From Dactylis glomerata (taxonomy: Eukaryota; Streptophyta; Magnoliopsida; Poales; Poaceae): a DNA stretch of 64,000 nt. The notes under the pieces are model-generated. The model ran no database searches and was not told the DNA's origin. It worked only from the letters and a program-made list of their open reading frames with translations. The translations under genes were made by a program, and so were the position numbers. Shown in pieces: positions 1 to 12,727 of the stretch (the stretch's first letter is position 1; every line of letters begins with the position of its first letter). The stretch is taken from the NCBI GenBank assembly GCA_007115705.1, contig QXEO01000553.1, positions 11,954,491 to 12,018,490 of the forward strand, read 5' to 3'.

Positions 1-910
1 TCCAGTGCAGCCTTATGACACTATGGGCTCTGTCTTGATTGAGTAGGATTAAGGGTTCAGCCATGGGTACTGACAGATGGTGGTAGCAAAATATAGGGGG
101 CATGGTCAGATCCGTTTGGTTGAATGCTTCTTCTGAAAGGTCTTGTCTTATTTTATTCTTCGGGTTAAAATAAGTCTTAAGGTGAAAGTGCACAACCCCT
201 GCAAGGTGTCAAATCTAAACGTTTAGCCGTGTCCTAGGTTATGGACAATTGAGTCTCTAAGTCATGGAGTGTACGGAAGAATCTCATCACCGTTTCTAAA
301 TGATTTAAAACATGACTAGAAACCTTTGGCAGGAGCTCAGGATCATGCCCTTCAAAAGGTGTGGTATTCCTGGTTGTTCAAACTTTGTTGAGTTTCGCCC
401 ATAACTACATGCCTAATTAACATGTAGTGTATGGGGGTTATCTTGACCCTTATAAACTAAAATTTTGAAAGAAAGCTTTGCAAAGACTTATAGGATAAAA
501 TTGGATTTGTGCAAATTAGCCTATGAGATCCACCAGCCAAATGTCATGTAGTTTAGTCTTTTCACAACAGCCACCAAATATGTGTCATTTGCCAGTACGT
601 CATTGTACTGACCCCTTTGGGGCTGCATATTCAAACGTGCAGGTTTTATTCGGATGAGGAACGATTAGTAGGATCTCGAGTCTACATTCCAACATGTCTG
701 CCTGTGGCACGTGATGAAGATGGAGGCTCATTGCTACTATGCTTCATGCTGTGTATTTTGTAAGGTTGAAGACCTATGCAACTGGATTCACGTTGTAATA
801 TTTGATACTATTGCAATGATTACTATATTTTATACTGTGGTGCTATCAGTGATCCAGGGAGTAGCACTTAACACGGGAGTTCTCCCTTTTTTAAAAGGTA
901 GGGCGCTACA
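1..910 (+). mobile_element. Fragment of a gypsy-type LTR (right end only)
   Basis: No reliable ORF is present. Positions 186-290 resemble, with many substitutions, the segment at about 34095-34170 and 50535-50620 of the LARD-like LTRs. The shared order is an AAAGTG...ACCTCTGCA-like block, then a TAGCCG block, then GGT(C/T)ATGGAC. The segment ends at 910 in a GCGCTACA-type sequence, a usual 3' end (CA) for grass gypsy LTRs. No primer binding site follows. I infer a truncated or solo LTR of a relative of the LARD family; the left end lies outside the window. The family name is not determined. Confidence 0.45.
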
Positions 911-2129
911 GGTGATTACTAGTTACTAGTAAGGTAGTACATGCAGTGCATATCCCACTCGTGGAGATAGAGGAAGAACACTTCATGAAAGAAAACCTTG
1001 AGGCATTTCCAAGGTTGGAATGGATGTGTATGAAGAGAAAACTTCCATAATAATCATTGGCAATAGCTGCGTGCGTACAACGGGTGAGGTTACAAAAAAT
1101 GGATAATGGGCTGGTAGGCCGATGCTCACCAAACGATTTATCTGCTCTTGGACATTGTCGATCATGTTCACTCTTCTGGAACATCTAATGAGACGGCAAG
1201 CATCGAGATCATCATATCAGGTACACACATACCCAAACGACATGTGCCCGCGTGCATAAAAAGGAAAATATGAATCTCACCACATCCATGGTCCTGATGT
1301 CATCACCAGTTCAAAAAATAAAAGCCAGTCGGCAACCAACGTAAAATGCAAGGGCAAGATACCACACTCTGTGATAGCACGATATTCTAAATGAAGCCAC
1401 AATTTCCTCAAAGTATTATTGAGATTAAAAAAGAGCAGCATTCTTACCTGGCTCTTAATCATCAATAGGAAAACTTGTACATCATACTATATGATACTTG
1501 CTGAATTCGTAAAAAAAAATGAATTGTAGTCTGTCGCAATTCCGTAAGTCCTTGTTAAACTGTTGCCATGTGCCCATGCGCCATCTGTATGCAACATGCA
1601 TGAGTAACAAAGTCCACAGCAGATTGTCAGTTCAGTATGTCCATGTCTAGACGCCTGGCTACACATTTTCGTTTGCGGAAAAGCACACCTATCAACCTGC
1701 AACCAAGCAAATATCAAAACATTAGTAATTAACCTTTTTGTATGGGGCTGCATATGTATACCACTCAAGTCACCAAGAGGTGATGCAACTGATACGCTGG
1801 CAATAGAGATAGGACATAGGAGGATACAAAACTGATGAAAGATTGCAGAAGAGATTGGGAAGGGGGGTAAGCAAATCAGACGGGATCAAATAAGGATTGG
1901 GTTGTCTCCTCGTATGCCCAAGAAAGTTCAGGATTGGACGTTGTGGGTGAAAGTGAACATGGCCACAAGAAAAGTTAATAAAGAGGGAAGGGGAAGTGGT
2001 CTGGCTTATTCGTTATGGTAGTGGAGGAGAATAAGTCAATAAATGTAACCGATGTTTAATTCATTGCAGATTGAGTGCATGATATATTCCTTCGGTTATC
2101 AATTTAGAGGGAAGCAGGAGGCATGTGAT
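911..2129. other. Unassigned non-coding interval
   Basis: Only short, unconvincing ORFs occur on either strand. There are no terminal repeats, tRNA or recognisable protein. On the minus strand it lies downstream of the stop codon at 2130-2132 of the Helitron-split ORF, so part of it could be 3' UTR or downstream DNA of that gene. No polyadenylation signal was tested. Confidence 0.4.
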
Positions 2130-2275
2130 TCACTGACTGAGGGTGTCATCCGACTGATAACTAAAGACTATAGATCTGAAATCCAATGGATATAAACAAT
2201 TGAGATGATGTGGCTGCATGAGGATTGAGCTTGCAAACATTAAATGCCTCTTAGTGGAGATAAACTTTATATATA
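2130..2275 (-). pseudogene. 3' part of the Helitron-interrupted open reading frame
   Basis: If the Helitron at 2276-12757 is removed at its A|T insertion point, the minus-strand frame entering from 12758 stays open for about 48 codons. It ends at TGA (minus strand of 2130-2132). The first codons after the junction read roughly YIKFISTKRHLMF. No protein family was recognised. The open frame could be chance, or the junction could lie near an intron (the joined sequence also offers a GTATAT donor-like site). It is listed separately because it is probably the missing end of the ORF at 12758-13289. Confidence 0.4.
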
Positions 2276-2304
2276 CTAGATGATACCCCGCGCGTTGCGG
2301 CGGG
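2276..2304 (-). other. Helitron 3' terminus: hairpin plus CTAG
   Basis: On the plus strand this reads CTAG, then a short AT-rich spacer, then CCCGC (2287-2291) and GCGGG (2300-2304), which form a 5-bp GC stem. On the minus strand this is a hairpin followed about 10 nt later by the terminal CTAG, the classical Helitron termination signal. The next minus-strand base is T (2275 is A), as required for A|T insertion. Confidence 0.88.
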
Positions 2305-4246
2305 TTTTTGTAGCAAGGGTTAGAATAGATATTGTTATGTAATTATTGGAAAAAGCCGTGCATTTTATAATTTGGAAGATGATAAACAAAATTATTACAT
2401 GATCTTAGTAGGTGATGCGTGCTCCGGTAAGTACTGATTGCCATTGTAAATTAAAATTCCTATGAAAAGATGGATGTGACACTTTTCTTTCCATTTCTGA
2501 TGGATTCCATTGTGTGGAAGGTTTGATCCGATCCAAGTATGCTCTTGATGTCAGTACGTGAAGGTCCTCCTTGATTCCCCTCTTGTAAAGTTAGATGCAT
2601 TGGTCTTTTCATGTCCTTGACTTGTTGTATTGCCTGAGTATACATCTTGGTACCTTGTTTTTGTTGATTAGGGAAGTATGGAAGCACGCACACCGCGGAC
2701 TTCATTGGCGTGCTAGATAGGAAAGATTGTAGATGAAGGTGTCAATCTGAAAATATAAGTAAGAATGGAGAATGGACATATCATTACCTGTTTTGGCCTC
2801 TTTGTTGCTCCATGTATTAGTGATGGGTGAAACGTGTGTGCTGAATGGTGTATGTGTATTTTGTTTTGGAGATATGAACTGGGACTGTTTGGTTATATAG
2901 AGGATATTCGTGTGCCTTAATTTGAGTAAGGGGCTATTATAGTGGTTTTAAAATAGACGTTTGTTAATAAAATTAAGTACATCAGTTACTTAGAATTGAC
3001 TTAGTAGTAATTGCATTATATATTATGTTTTAAGTTACAGCGTGACTGCTTAATTCAAAAACAGCAAACATATCTATATGTAACTCACTAAAGCTGACGA
3101 AAGGGCCTTATGAGATTAGAGGCCGATGAGACATTACTAATTAGGAAGACTACTTACATATCTCAAACTTTGCTTTCACATATCCTTGCCATTTCAGTTT
3201 TCTAGGGATAAACATGTACTGCCAGCATGAAAAGAGAAGTGATAATCCAAATATCAAATAAATAGTACGTGAAGGATTGGTGTTCAGGTTATGATGTACT
3301 GAAATTTTAGACATAAACTCTCTAAATTTTTTGTATTCTAGGTACTGAACATTATAGCAATCCATAATTGAACATGAATGAAACAATGTAGATGCACAGA
3401 CGCTTTTGCAAGGACATATTCATGTAAATTAAGCTTTGTAGGGACAAACAGGGTGGTACAAATTTGGAAAGAGAAGTGATAATCTTTGTCAAATGAACAG
3501 TACATTTAGGATTTGGCATGGTACGTAAGCAAACATAGACTGTCAAAAAAAAGTTGATCAAAGTACTTATGCAGGCATACATTATTTTGGATTATCCCGA
3601 GCTCTTCTCGATTACAATAGAAGCCAGAAAAGCTATTAATGAGTAACTCTTAGTTTCAGCAACAGCAACAGTACAACTAATTTAGGTAGAAGCGAGTGCA
3701 GTCCTTAGTTGGTCCATGCGTAGTTGATGCCCTACATGTGGATTAGCAAATCAGAAACGTTAGAGGTGCTGTTTGTGTGTTCAGGTTATTTTTTGCTGAA
3801 ATGCTGGATAGTTTTGGTTGGATATAAAAAACAATAATACCTCTGTTGTTTTATTGTTCCTCCTGTCTTTCTTAGATGTTTGTTGCAACTTTGTTTTCTG
3901 AAATGCTGTTTGAAGAAGAAAAATGAGAATAGCAAATGTGATATTTGGTATGTGATATTAGAGGATGCACATACTCTTGCTTAGGTCGTTTCACACTTTG
4001 AAATCCAAGTTCTCCATCCTGAAGACGTACACCTTCTACACTGTGGCATATAAAAATTGCAATGGTGAGAAATTGTAGAATGTATTATAATTTAGTTTTT
4101 GTCTTCTTGGTACCTTTCTTGGGTTGTTGTTTCCTGTTCTGTAAATTGAATGCTTCTTTTTGCTGTAGACTAGCTGTAAAAAAATTGTCATTTAAAATTC
4201 ATGTTGAATGTACAAAAGTTGTGACATCATTATAGAGTAAAATATA
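2305..4246. other. Helitron 3' non-coding region
   Basis: AT-rich DNA between the RPA-like gene and the Helitron 3' hairpin. It has only short spurious ORFs and no convincing domain. It may hold the 3' UTR of the RPA-like gene, or an exon too diverged to recognise. Confidence 0.5.
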
Positions 4247-6462
4247 TTACTTCATATTCATTTTGTCGGTGTTGATAGCTGCTGATTCGTGAAACGGAGG
4301 TGTACTATTATTCAAGTCCTCTGGGGTATTGTGCTTTGAACTAAATAGCAAATGTTTGATCAGGATGTGAACGTGGAGCATGCATTTACTTTTATGGTTG
4401 ACAGCGTACCTCTGGATATTTGTGACTGGAGATGGGTTGATAATAAGTTGTTGGCTTGCAGGTGCCTGAAAATGTTTATAAGATGAGGACACTCTGAAAT
4501 GTAATACATCTGATGTCTAACAATATGTTATATACACAATTTATTTATTGATAAATTACTGCCCATAATGTTGGAAAGCATGGACATATTGTAGTTGGAA
4601 ATATTTAAAAAGCAGGAAATATATTTCCTTTATGGAGGGAATCACTGGCACATTGTCGACTGAGAAGCACTTTCTTATTACGTAATTTATGGGAAACCTG
4701 GATGATGAATCAGCTTTCATTCCAATATTGAACAATATGGTTTTCCCAATGGCATTATCGAGCACGATCACATGTTCTGAAGGATCTATTTTCATATTTT
4801 GAGAAGCAAGGCTGGCGTCTCGTTCAACCAATTCTTCAGCAACAGTAGTAAAAGCAATTGCATCCAATTTTCCTGACTTATCTGCAAGTGTAATAGGTAG
4901 CTTGTACCTATAGCATGTAACAATGTTTCAGTGTCATGGTGGATAGTACAGTACATAAGAAAATGGATAACTGTCCATCGGGCAAAAAAGTTACAGTGGT
5001 TTTGAAGATGAATTGACGCAAAGGCATGTTGGTGTATCTGAATTGTTGTTATAGCCCTTGTCACACCTCGTGCATCCTTTGTAGTACCAATTAGTTGTTG
5101 GTACAATAGATTGTACTTCAGCTATAGTACTAAAGGTGCCTCTTTCCTAGGATTTTAAAAATATGCAGCAATCAGATTATATTGGTAAAGATTATGAATA
5201 TAACTTAGGTAATTAAGTTGCTGCGGACCTGAAAAGAAGAAGCTGGCAAACTTGATATTTCCTGCAGTGTGTAGAGCTTCCCTGCTGCTTGAATTGGAGA
5301 TAGGGGAACAACCTGAGGTAGTTGTTGTTGTAGAGGTGGAGATGCCCATTTGTAGCTTTGAAACATAATTTTGAAAAATGTCAGCTTGTCTGATTATTGA
5401 ACCAATCACGTGGCTACCTAAGTATGCATAGATGAAATGTATAATGAGTTACCTGGTTCGATAGCTATTAACTTCAAGTGTATCCAAGTCTATATATATT
5501 TTAGTTGCAGAGTTGGAAGATATAGTCAGTGAGCCCAAAAAATTTCCTGCAGTCAAACCAGCAAAAATCCCAACTACTACGCCTGATTGTGACTTTTTAA
5601 GGACCGCTTCTTCATCAAAGGTCTCACCATGATTACCCCAAAGACGTATTTCCTGTGTCTGTTCACTGCATATGCAGAATGTTATGTGTTGAAACACAGT
5701 GTAAAAGTTTGTTAATGAAAAGTCTGAACTGAGTTTAGTAGTAAGAGGTAGTACTCAAGGTTTCGAATTTTGATTATTTTGAGTTTATTTTGAGATGTTG
5801 CGCTTGCACAATCAAATGGCCCCATGTGTCTAATGACCCCAATTATATCTGGAGAGATAAAGTTTTGATAAGAAACAATCTCAAAAGCAATCTGATGTGC
5901 TAATAGCATAGTGGTTAGTAAAAGAAAAAAAGGAAAGCAAATGTTACCTTGTAGAGGTCTTGCCATAATATCCATTTCTGGCAGCTTATCGAATGGACAA
6001 AACTTGAATGAAAAATTTGGTATATTGGCTCCTCTGGTTTCAAGTCGGTGAACCTTGGTGCTGTGTTTGAACTGTAGCATGTAATTCTGGTGGTGGTATA
6101 TGTAGGTTTTATTTTTAATATCAACAGCTGCAACATCAGTAAACATGTAGACATGACCTTCTTTGAGCAAGAGACGGAATTGTTTTTGAAACCTTTTGGG
6201 CACACTAAGCTGTGCCATAGCGCCCTGCAAGAGCACATTATGGGATAAGTTAGTTAAAATAAATAGTATATATTTGTAAATGGAAATCATATCAGAAATA
6301 TATATGTACATGTTCATCTAAAAGGACTCCATCAATGCTGATGAGAGGATCTGCAAATTTGGATTTAACGTTAACTGCATCCCATAGCCGTAAGAGACGT
6401 CCAAAAACCTTGCAGTTGTGCTGTCCCAAAGTGATGGTTTCAAGTGCTGCAGTGGAGTCCAT
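4247..6462 (-). CDS. Helitron-borne RPA70-like single-stranded DNA-binding protein (multi-exon, probably damaged)
   Basis: Related to the large subunit of replication protein A, which binds single-stranded DNA with OB folds. Plant Helitrons often carry such a gene, probably for rolling-circle replication. Exons inferred from GT/AG sites: 6462-6310 (ATG; ALETITLGQHN, LLRLWDAVN), 6224-5948 (second half of the N-terminal OB fold), 5899-5755, and 5665-5453 (LWGNHGETFDEEAV). Less certain exons are about 5424-5230, about 5145-4990 and about 4920-4640 (LPITLADKSGKLDAIAF, AIGKT), with a last one at 4465-4247. The sixth has NWYYKGCTRC and further cysteines, matching the C-terminal zinc-binding domain. 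Between the sixth and seventh, the expected frame has stop codons near 4950, and the cysteines of the second half are not found in frame. This is either an unresolved intron or decay. Confidence 0.75.
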
Positions 6463-6583
6463 TTCTAAAAAATTGCTGCAAGAGAAGGATAAAGGATATA
6501 TTAAAGTCAAGTAGAATATGCATGTATGAATTGTCAAGGAGGATGTAGGTAGAATACATGGGAATGCATACATTTCCATTATT

Positions 6584-8660
6584 TCAGTGTTGTCTATTAA
6601 TTTGACTAAAAACTTCAGCATACACTACATTATGTGTGCAATTCTCATAAGAAGTTGGACTGTTTTCAATTAAAACTTTCAAACCCTTTGGTGAAGTAAC
6701 TCTTGAAAATGTGACGTATAATTGACCATGTGAGAATACTGGAGATGGCAAATAGACTCCAACTCTGTCCAGGGTTTGCCCTTGACTTTTGTTAATGGTC
6801 ATTGCATAAGAAAGCCGGACGGGAAATTGCCTCCGTCTCAATTTGAAAGGCCACCTAGAGTTACTTGATATTGTAATAATTCGAGGGATATATACTCTTG
6901 AACCTGTAGCCTTTCCGGTTATGATTTCCCCTTCAATCACACGACTTGTTAATTGTGTGACTATCAGTCTAGTACCATTGCAAAGTCCTCTTGATGGATC
7001 AAGGTTGCGCAAAAGCATTATAGGAACTCCAATCTTCAAGTTCAACTTATGGTCAGGAAGCCCATGCATAGGAATGGTATTATGAAATTCTGTTGGGTAT
7101 AATGCCTCTAGAGTGGAATGATTAGCAGTGCTATCATCAATTGAATCTACACTATAGTATGACATTTCAGTAGTTGCTACTTGAGCGATCATTATGGTAT
7201 TTATTTTAGACACAACCTCATTTGTCGGTGCTAAGATTGCACGGTCGCAGAAATATGATGCAGGATTGGTTGTTTGACAACCTGAGTCATAAACAAATGA
7301 TATGAGTCCATCAAGGTTCCTACAATCTGCGGAGAGAAGTAGAGAATGTGGAATCTGTATAAATGAAGTGTTGATTTCATCTGGAATAGGAACAAAACGT
7401 TCGGTTCCATTTCCAACCCTAAGGAGCCAATCAGCAAAATTACTCAACTCTTCCTTATCTGAGAGGGAGTGAGTTCCTGACTTCAGCCTCATATTTTCAG
7501 TTAACTGTAATAGTCTACAGTTTTGCCATAAGTATGAGTTAACAATGCATGATCACAAAATTTGTTTCTTTTTTGCATTTTGTATCACAGGAAGTGTCTG
7601 TCGGAAATCTCGTTATACCTCCAAATTGTTTGTTCTCAGCATTTTGCCTTGTTCCTGACAGTATATCTCTAAGGGTACGATCCAATGCCTCAAAACAATA
7701 CCTATGATTAACAGGTGTCTCATCCCAAATTATGAGAGAAGTTTTTTGAATAAGTTCAGCCAAATGTGTGTTCTTCTTTACACTACACATGGAAGTCTGA
7801 GTGATATCCAAAGGAATCTTAAAACGGGAATGGCATGTTCGTCCCCCTGGTAGTAGCAGGGAGGCAATTCCTGATGATGCGACTGCTAATGCTATTTTTC
7901 CTTGGCTTCTTACAGAATTAAGCAAAGTAGTCCATAAGAATGTTTTCCCAGTTCCTCCATGGCCATAAACAAAAAATGTTTTGCCTTCATCATCCATTAC
8001 AGAATTATAAATAGCATCGTAAACATGTCTTTGGTTCTTGTTTAACCTTGCAATATTGTCATTTGAAGTGGCAGTCATGTCAACTAAATTGTAACTAAGT
8101 TCATCCAGCAATAGCCTATTTTCTTCAAAAATATGTGTGACAACATCTGGTAGTGGTAAATTAAAATGGGATAAGCAATATCCTGCATCTCTTAGCAATT
8201 TATCCAATTCAGTTAGAAGATAAGACGAAGCATACATATCTGCTAATGGGTTGTTCCGTTGAGTATTGTTGTGATTCAATCGGTGTGTTGCATCTTCAGA
8301 CATCTTTTGTGCGTATTCATCAAAAAGTTTTCTGGGATTTGCTATTTGACAGAAGAGCAAAATTGTGACAAACAGTTGGCGTAACTGAAATGGCATGGCC
8401 CATTGGGCCGCATCTTTCAAAGCATTGTGCCACTCTTGGTCATCACCAAGGAGACCTAATGCCTCACATGCAGCACAAAATGTAGGATATTCATGGCTAG
8501 AGATAGTTCTGATTTGAGCAAAGGAATTTGGTCCTTTTACAATGTGGAGCAACAACCGCAGATAGTAAGCTTCGCCCTGGGAAGGGTTCACATGTGCAAT
8601 CCTAGCAATTTTTTTTGAAAACCACGGCGATAATCCCAATATTTGCCATCTTGGTGCCAT
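6584..8660 (-). pseudogene. Helitron helicase domain (Pif1-like), broken
   Basis: 5'-to-3' helicase half of the Helitron RepHel protein, which unwinds DNA during rolling-circle transposition. Walker A is GHGGTGKT (near 7960-7990). Walker B is LIIWDET. The C-terminal part has [18 protein letters not shown] and YVTFSRV, the final Pif1 motifs, before the stop at 6584. The family's GGDFRQ motif region (about 7590-7610) is damaged: GDFRQTLPVIQNA is present but in a different frame from the upstream FGG, which suggests a small deletion. Nearby, minus strand 7553-7555 reads TGA where the family has a sense codon (probably CGA). The fragment joins the Rep part at 8609-8616, where an 8-A run puts the two parts in different frames. 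Confidence 0.88.
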
Positions 8661-9474
8661 GTAAAATATTCTGGAAATTCTATGTAGGTGTACTGTTTAT
8701 CAAGTGGGTGTTCCACATTAGCTTGTAACCATGCAGTCAACTTAGTTGTCATATTCCTTGGGTTTTGAATGACTTCTTCCAGATTGTCATCTTCAGAGTA
8801 AATAACATTATTCTCAAATGGAAGATGAACAGGGAGCCTTTCAACAGAAATGCTTGAATAGTGAATATCATATTCTTTCAAGCACCAGTCAGCCTCATTT
8901 GGTGTTACATAGCAACATTCTAGATAATTATCTATTTCATTCACTGTTTCATTTGATGAGTCTGATGATGCAGAATTAGCTTGGATTTTAGATCTTGCAC
9001 AGTCAAACCCTTTTGTTACATACTTGAATAGATATTTGTGCATACCATCATGATTAACCTTCTCTACATTTATATGAGCTTGATATTTAACAACTAAGTC
9101 AACATTATGAGGAACAACAAATCTATTGTCAATGTCAACTCCATTTCTACTGGCAGTAATTCCATTGTTTGGCCGAGCATACTGTGTGAAACCATTTTCT
9201 AATACTGTGGTTTGTTCACAAAATTCCTTAGGGTAAAATTTTGTGCATTTTCCTTCAGACATACATGGTGAATTAGGGTTGAGACATCCACAAGGACCGT
9301 GTATCATGAATGTAGAGACAGCAGCATATCCAATGGAATCATTCTTAGGGTCTGGTAGCTGAGCTGAAATATAGTAATCTATCTTTTATGCATTTAGAGG
9401 CTCATCTTTAGCTAGCCATATGATGATATGCACGTGTGGGAGGCCGCGTTTCTGAAATTCAACTATGTAGATAA
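8588..9474 (-). pseudogene. Helitron Rep nuclease exon, with an in-frame stop
   Basis: HUH-type rolling-circle endonuclease section of the Helitron protein. The metal-binding pair is visible in RGLPHVHIIIW (H-x-H). The conserved block with the catalytic tyrosines follows as KYLFKYVTKG (about 9025-9055). The exon begins after a minus-strand CTGTAG acceptor (exon start 9474) and joins in phase with the exon ending at 9564. A TAA at 9386-9388 interrupts it shortly after the HVH motif, and sense translation resumes directly with KIDYYISAQLPDP. At its end an eight-base A run (plus-strand T at 8609-8616) shifts the frame away from the helicase. Copies with a sense codon at 9386 would presumably be the active form of the family. 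Confidence 0.88.
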
Positions 9475-9563
9475 CTACAGAAATAGACATGTGTTTAGGA
9501 TATGGTAACATTACATATATGCAAAACAGATGTAATTATTAATCAAATGAATGGTAAGATTAC

Positions 9564-10986
9564 CTGCGTTTATGGGTCCAAAGAATTCTTTCTTTTTAAT
9601 ATCATCTATTAGCATATTAAGCTTCATTTTGAATACCCTGTTGACAATATCTGGACGGTCAGAAGGTTGTTGCCCTGGAATGGATGATAGAGCCTCTAGT
9701 ATTTCAGGCCAGGCCGCATTTGAAGTGAAAGTGACAAAGAGATCTGGGCAACCATATTTTCTAAAGATAGCAATGGAGTCTTGATAGTTCTGGTACATAT
9801 AGCGAGGGCCTCCAGTAAATGAAGATGGTAATATAATCCTCTGACCAACCGAAGAACCGGATGTATTACCTCTTGAGACAGAACTTGCCAAGTCATTGTA
9901 GGGTGATGATCTATACTTTTTCTGAAAACTGGGATTGCGGTAGAATTGAATACGAAATTCTTCAACACAGCAATAATCATCCACTATGTAAGCTTGTGTT
10001 AATTTTTTACCTCTTAACGGTGTGTTGAAATCACCTGGTCTATCGTGTAACCTATAAGCATAGTATTCTAGCATAGTAACTTTTTTACGGTGTGTACCTC
10101 GACTTTGCGGTGTGGGGCGGTACATGATGTCATCATGATAACCTATTTCTCCATATGGGAACAGTAGAGGATATTGCATAGCCATGAATCTGCAATGTTT
10201 TTCATTGATCCGTTGTAACCCCGATGAACGATTATCTACTATTAGGTCTCTTCCGACATCAGTTGACCCAATATCACCGACAACCAACCCTACCACCTCA
10301 GATGTGACTGGAGCACTATAGACATCACAATGGGCGTCAGGTTTGCCAAATAATCCGATGACGAATTGATCAGGGGCATCTGCAGTTATTTTTTCACGGG
10401 CTGTTCTAAATACTTTAACCACAGAATTATGGGTATCCAGCATTGATATGAGGGAGTCGACAATGTCTTCATTTGCATTGAAAGAAGGTCGAGAAGATGA
10501 AGAGCGGGACGATGTGCTAGAGGGTGCAGTAATATTTATGCGGTTTCTAACCTCATGCTCAGTATCATAGATGTACAATTGTGCATATTCTGGTCTATTA
10601 CCCGGGGCAGGTGCCACCAAAGAGTCGAAACGATGGCAGACTGTTCCACTAACCTTAAAGACATAGGGTGCCCGACCATCATTTATAGAGTCAATAACTT
10701 TAGCGCCCATTGAGGTCATTGCAGTATTATATTGCCGAATATGTTCAAAGAAATGTTTTGAAACTGTGCTGTTCTGTGGGGTCAATAAATCCAACATGGG
10801 TTGAGGAGGAGGATTGTATGGTTCCAGGTAGATCTTTCCTCCTTTACAACATAGGTTATAAATAGGATCAGAAGTATTTCTCTCTCTCCGTACACGTTCT
10901 TCATACCAAAAAAGAGCACCACAATGTTTGCATGAATTGTTTGGGCCCCCAAGGTGTAAGGGCTCAAAGATAGTTCCTGTAAACAT
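9564..10986 (-). pseudogene. Helitron N-terminal domain exon (Helitron_like_N)
   Basis: About 470 codons before the GT donor at 9563-9562. An early zinc-type CKHCGALFW motif, a long linker with HCRFMAMQYPLLFPYGE, and the block running to LFVTFTSNAAWPEI are typical of the N-terminal domain that precedes the Rep nuclease in plant Helitron proteins. Reading through the donor adds only a short tail before a stop, and splicing to 9474 restores the conserved sequence, so the intron (9475-9563) is well supported. Sense sequence extends about 30 codons upstream of the ATG at 10986 in the same frame, so the true start may be further upstream. The exon itself is open; the protein is broken downstream. 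Confidence 0.87.
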
Positions 10987-11178
10987 GTTTTTTGTAATGC
11001 TTATTCTTTTTTTGGATGAAAAAGTGGCTGGAATGCGTGGTACACTAATGGGAACATAAAAAATGGGGCTTACTGTTGTGGGTTGAGGTAAACGTGGATG
11101 TTTGCATAGGTGATGTAGTTGTTTCCTCGTCTAATCGTCGACGTATAGAACATTGTTCTGTACATGTTGGGGGTGCGA

Positions 11179-11424
11179 TTAATATGAATCACAGGACACT
11201 TCAATGTCGATACATATAGGGGGCGTATTTGAAGAGGCATATTGTTGTGACTGACCTATATTTCTAAGTTGCGTACGCCGACGACGATTATTGGAAGAAG
11301 CAGAATTGTCTAGTTGAGGGGTGGCAGAAGGCACTGGATGACGGCGCGGTCGCCCACGACCACGTGTGACAGAATGCATGCTAATATGACCCGTTGGATT
11401 TACAGAATTTTCAGAGCCATCCAT
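11179..11424 (-). CDS. Likely N-terminal coding exon of the Helitron protein
   Basis: The ATG at 11424-11422 opens a basic, low-complexity stretch (VTRGRGRPRRH, then NNRRRR), which resembles the arginine-rich, possibly nuclear-targeting start of plant Helitron proteins. It lies about 190 bp upstream of the main N-terminal exon on the same strand. How it joins 10986 is not clear: between them other frames look coding in turn, which suggests either a small intron or frameshifts. The assignment rests on position and composition only. Confidence 0.45.
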   Translation of the reverse strand: MDGSENSVNPTGHISMHSVTRGRGRPRRHPVPSATPQLDNSASSNNRRRRTQLRNIGQSQQYASSNTPPICIDIEVSCDSY

Positions 11425-12727
11425 GCCGTCCACACACAGGCAAACTGAATACTTATGTTTTTGGTTTGTGGTAAATATTTATGAATACATGAATTTGACA
11501 TTAGATTGTAGTTGAGGAAATTATATGCAACTACATGATGTAAGAGGTCAGCGAATGTAAATTTGAAGTTACCGATTTGAAAGTAGGAAGGAATAGATGG
11601 AACATGTAGCTATCTCATGTAAGTAAATATGCAAGAGGAGGATAGCAGAACTTGCATACCAATCCTATTTGTTGGTGCGCAGCTTCCGTAGGCAGAAAGC
11701 AGATTGATAGTCCAATAAAATCCAAAGTAATCCAAAGAAATCCGTTGGCTTGACGTATTACGAAGCAAAATCCAATGAAATCCGGTTGAGCGGATCTGAC
11801 AACGTAGCTGAACCTAACATATTAGGAATATGTGTGAGAAATTGTACAAATAAAAGATGAAAGATGAACTCATTTGGGGATCGGGTATGTACCAGATTCG
11901 ACGGGCGAGGCAGAGGTACAGATGCGAGCGGGCCGGCGGCTGTGTTGAAGATTGCATCTTGGGTGCTCTTTAACCTGTGGCTGCGGCGGCGGCTAATTAT
12001 CTGATTTGAGCAGTTTCTTCAGCAGTTTGTACTGATTGAATGCTTTTGATAAATCCAGCCGTTTTAAGAGAGGAGGCCTGAGGCAGTGGCTGCAATATTT
12101 CGTCGGGAAGGAGGAGGGTCGTCGGCGCGTCAGAGGAAAAGGAAGAGCGACCATCGGTGGTCGCCGATGATTGCGAGCCCACAGAGGGGGCCGTTTCCGG
12201 CCACTTCGGGACGACGCTGGGCCTCCCCGTCCCCGGCTGCCTCGTCCAGGCCGCCGCAAGCCTCGCCTGTAACCAGCTGCGTCGGCCTCATCCCGTCCCG
12301 GCGCCCCTGTCCCGTGCGGATGCCCTGCGACCTCCAGTTGCGGCCGTTGCCCTCCGGCCGCCGCCACCGACCGCCGGAATAGGCGGAGCACCCTCCGATC
12401 TGGACGGCCGTCGCTGGTTTTGGCCGGAATCGCCCGGTCCTTGGACTAATCGGCCGCCCCTCTCTCGTCAGTGAGCACCTGGTCGGGGAGAAACTAAGGT
12501 CGGTTAGCGGCTCGTGCGGCAGGATGAGCACAACGTGGCAGGTGGCGTGCGGTCGACTAAGGTAGGGAGAAAAAAAGTGGTGGGTACGGAAAAAAAACAG
12601 AGCGACGCGTGTTGCTGGTCTTGGCGGGATGGGACAAAATATTAGAATGACGTGGCTGCAGGAGAGGCTAGGAAAATTAGGTAGCGAGGGGTTGGTATTT
12701 TTTTTTTGACAATCAATACCATATATA
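11425..12727 (-). other. Helitron 5' region, partly GC-rich
   Basis: Lies between the Helitron 5' terminus and its first coding exon on the minus strand. Positions 12060-12480 are strongly GC-rich with open frames on both strands but no recognisable domain, typical of a plant promoter/5' leader. 11430-11930 is AT-rich and repeats a TCCAAAG/AATCC-type word several times (11710-11790). Probably promoter and 5' UTR of the RepHel transcript; no coding function is assigned. Confidence 0.5.
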
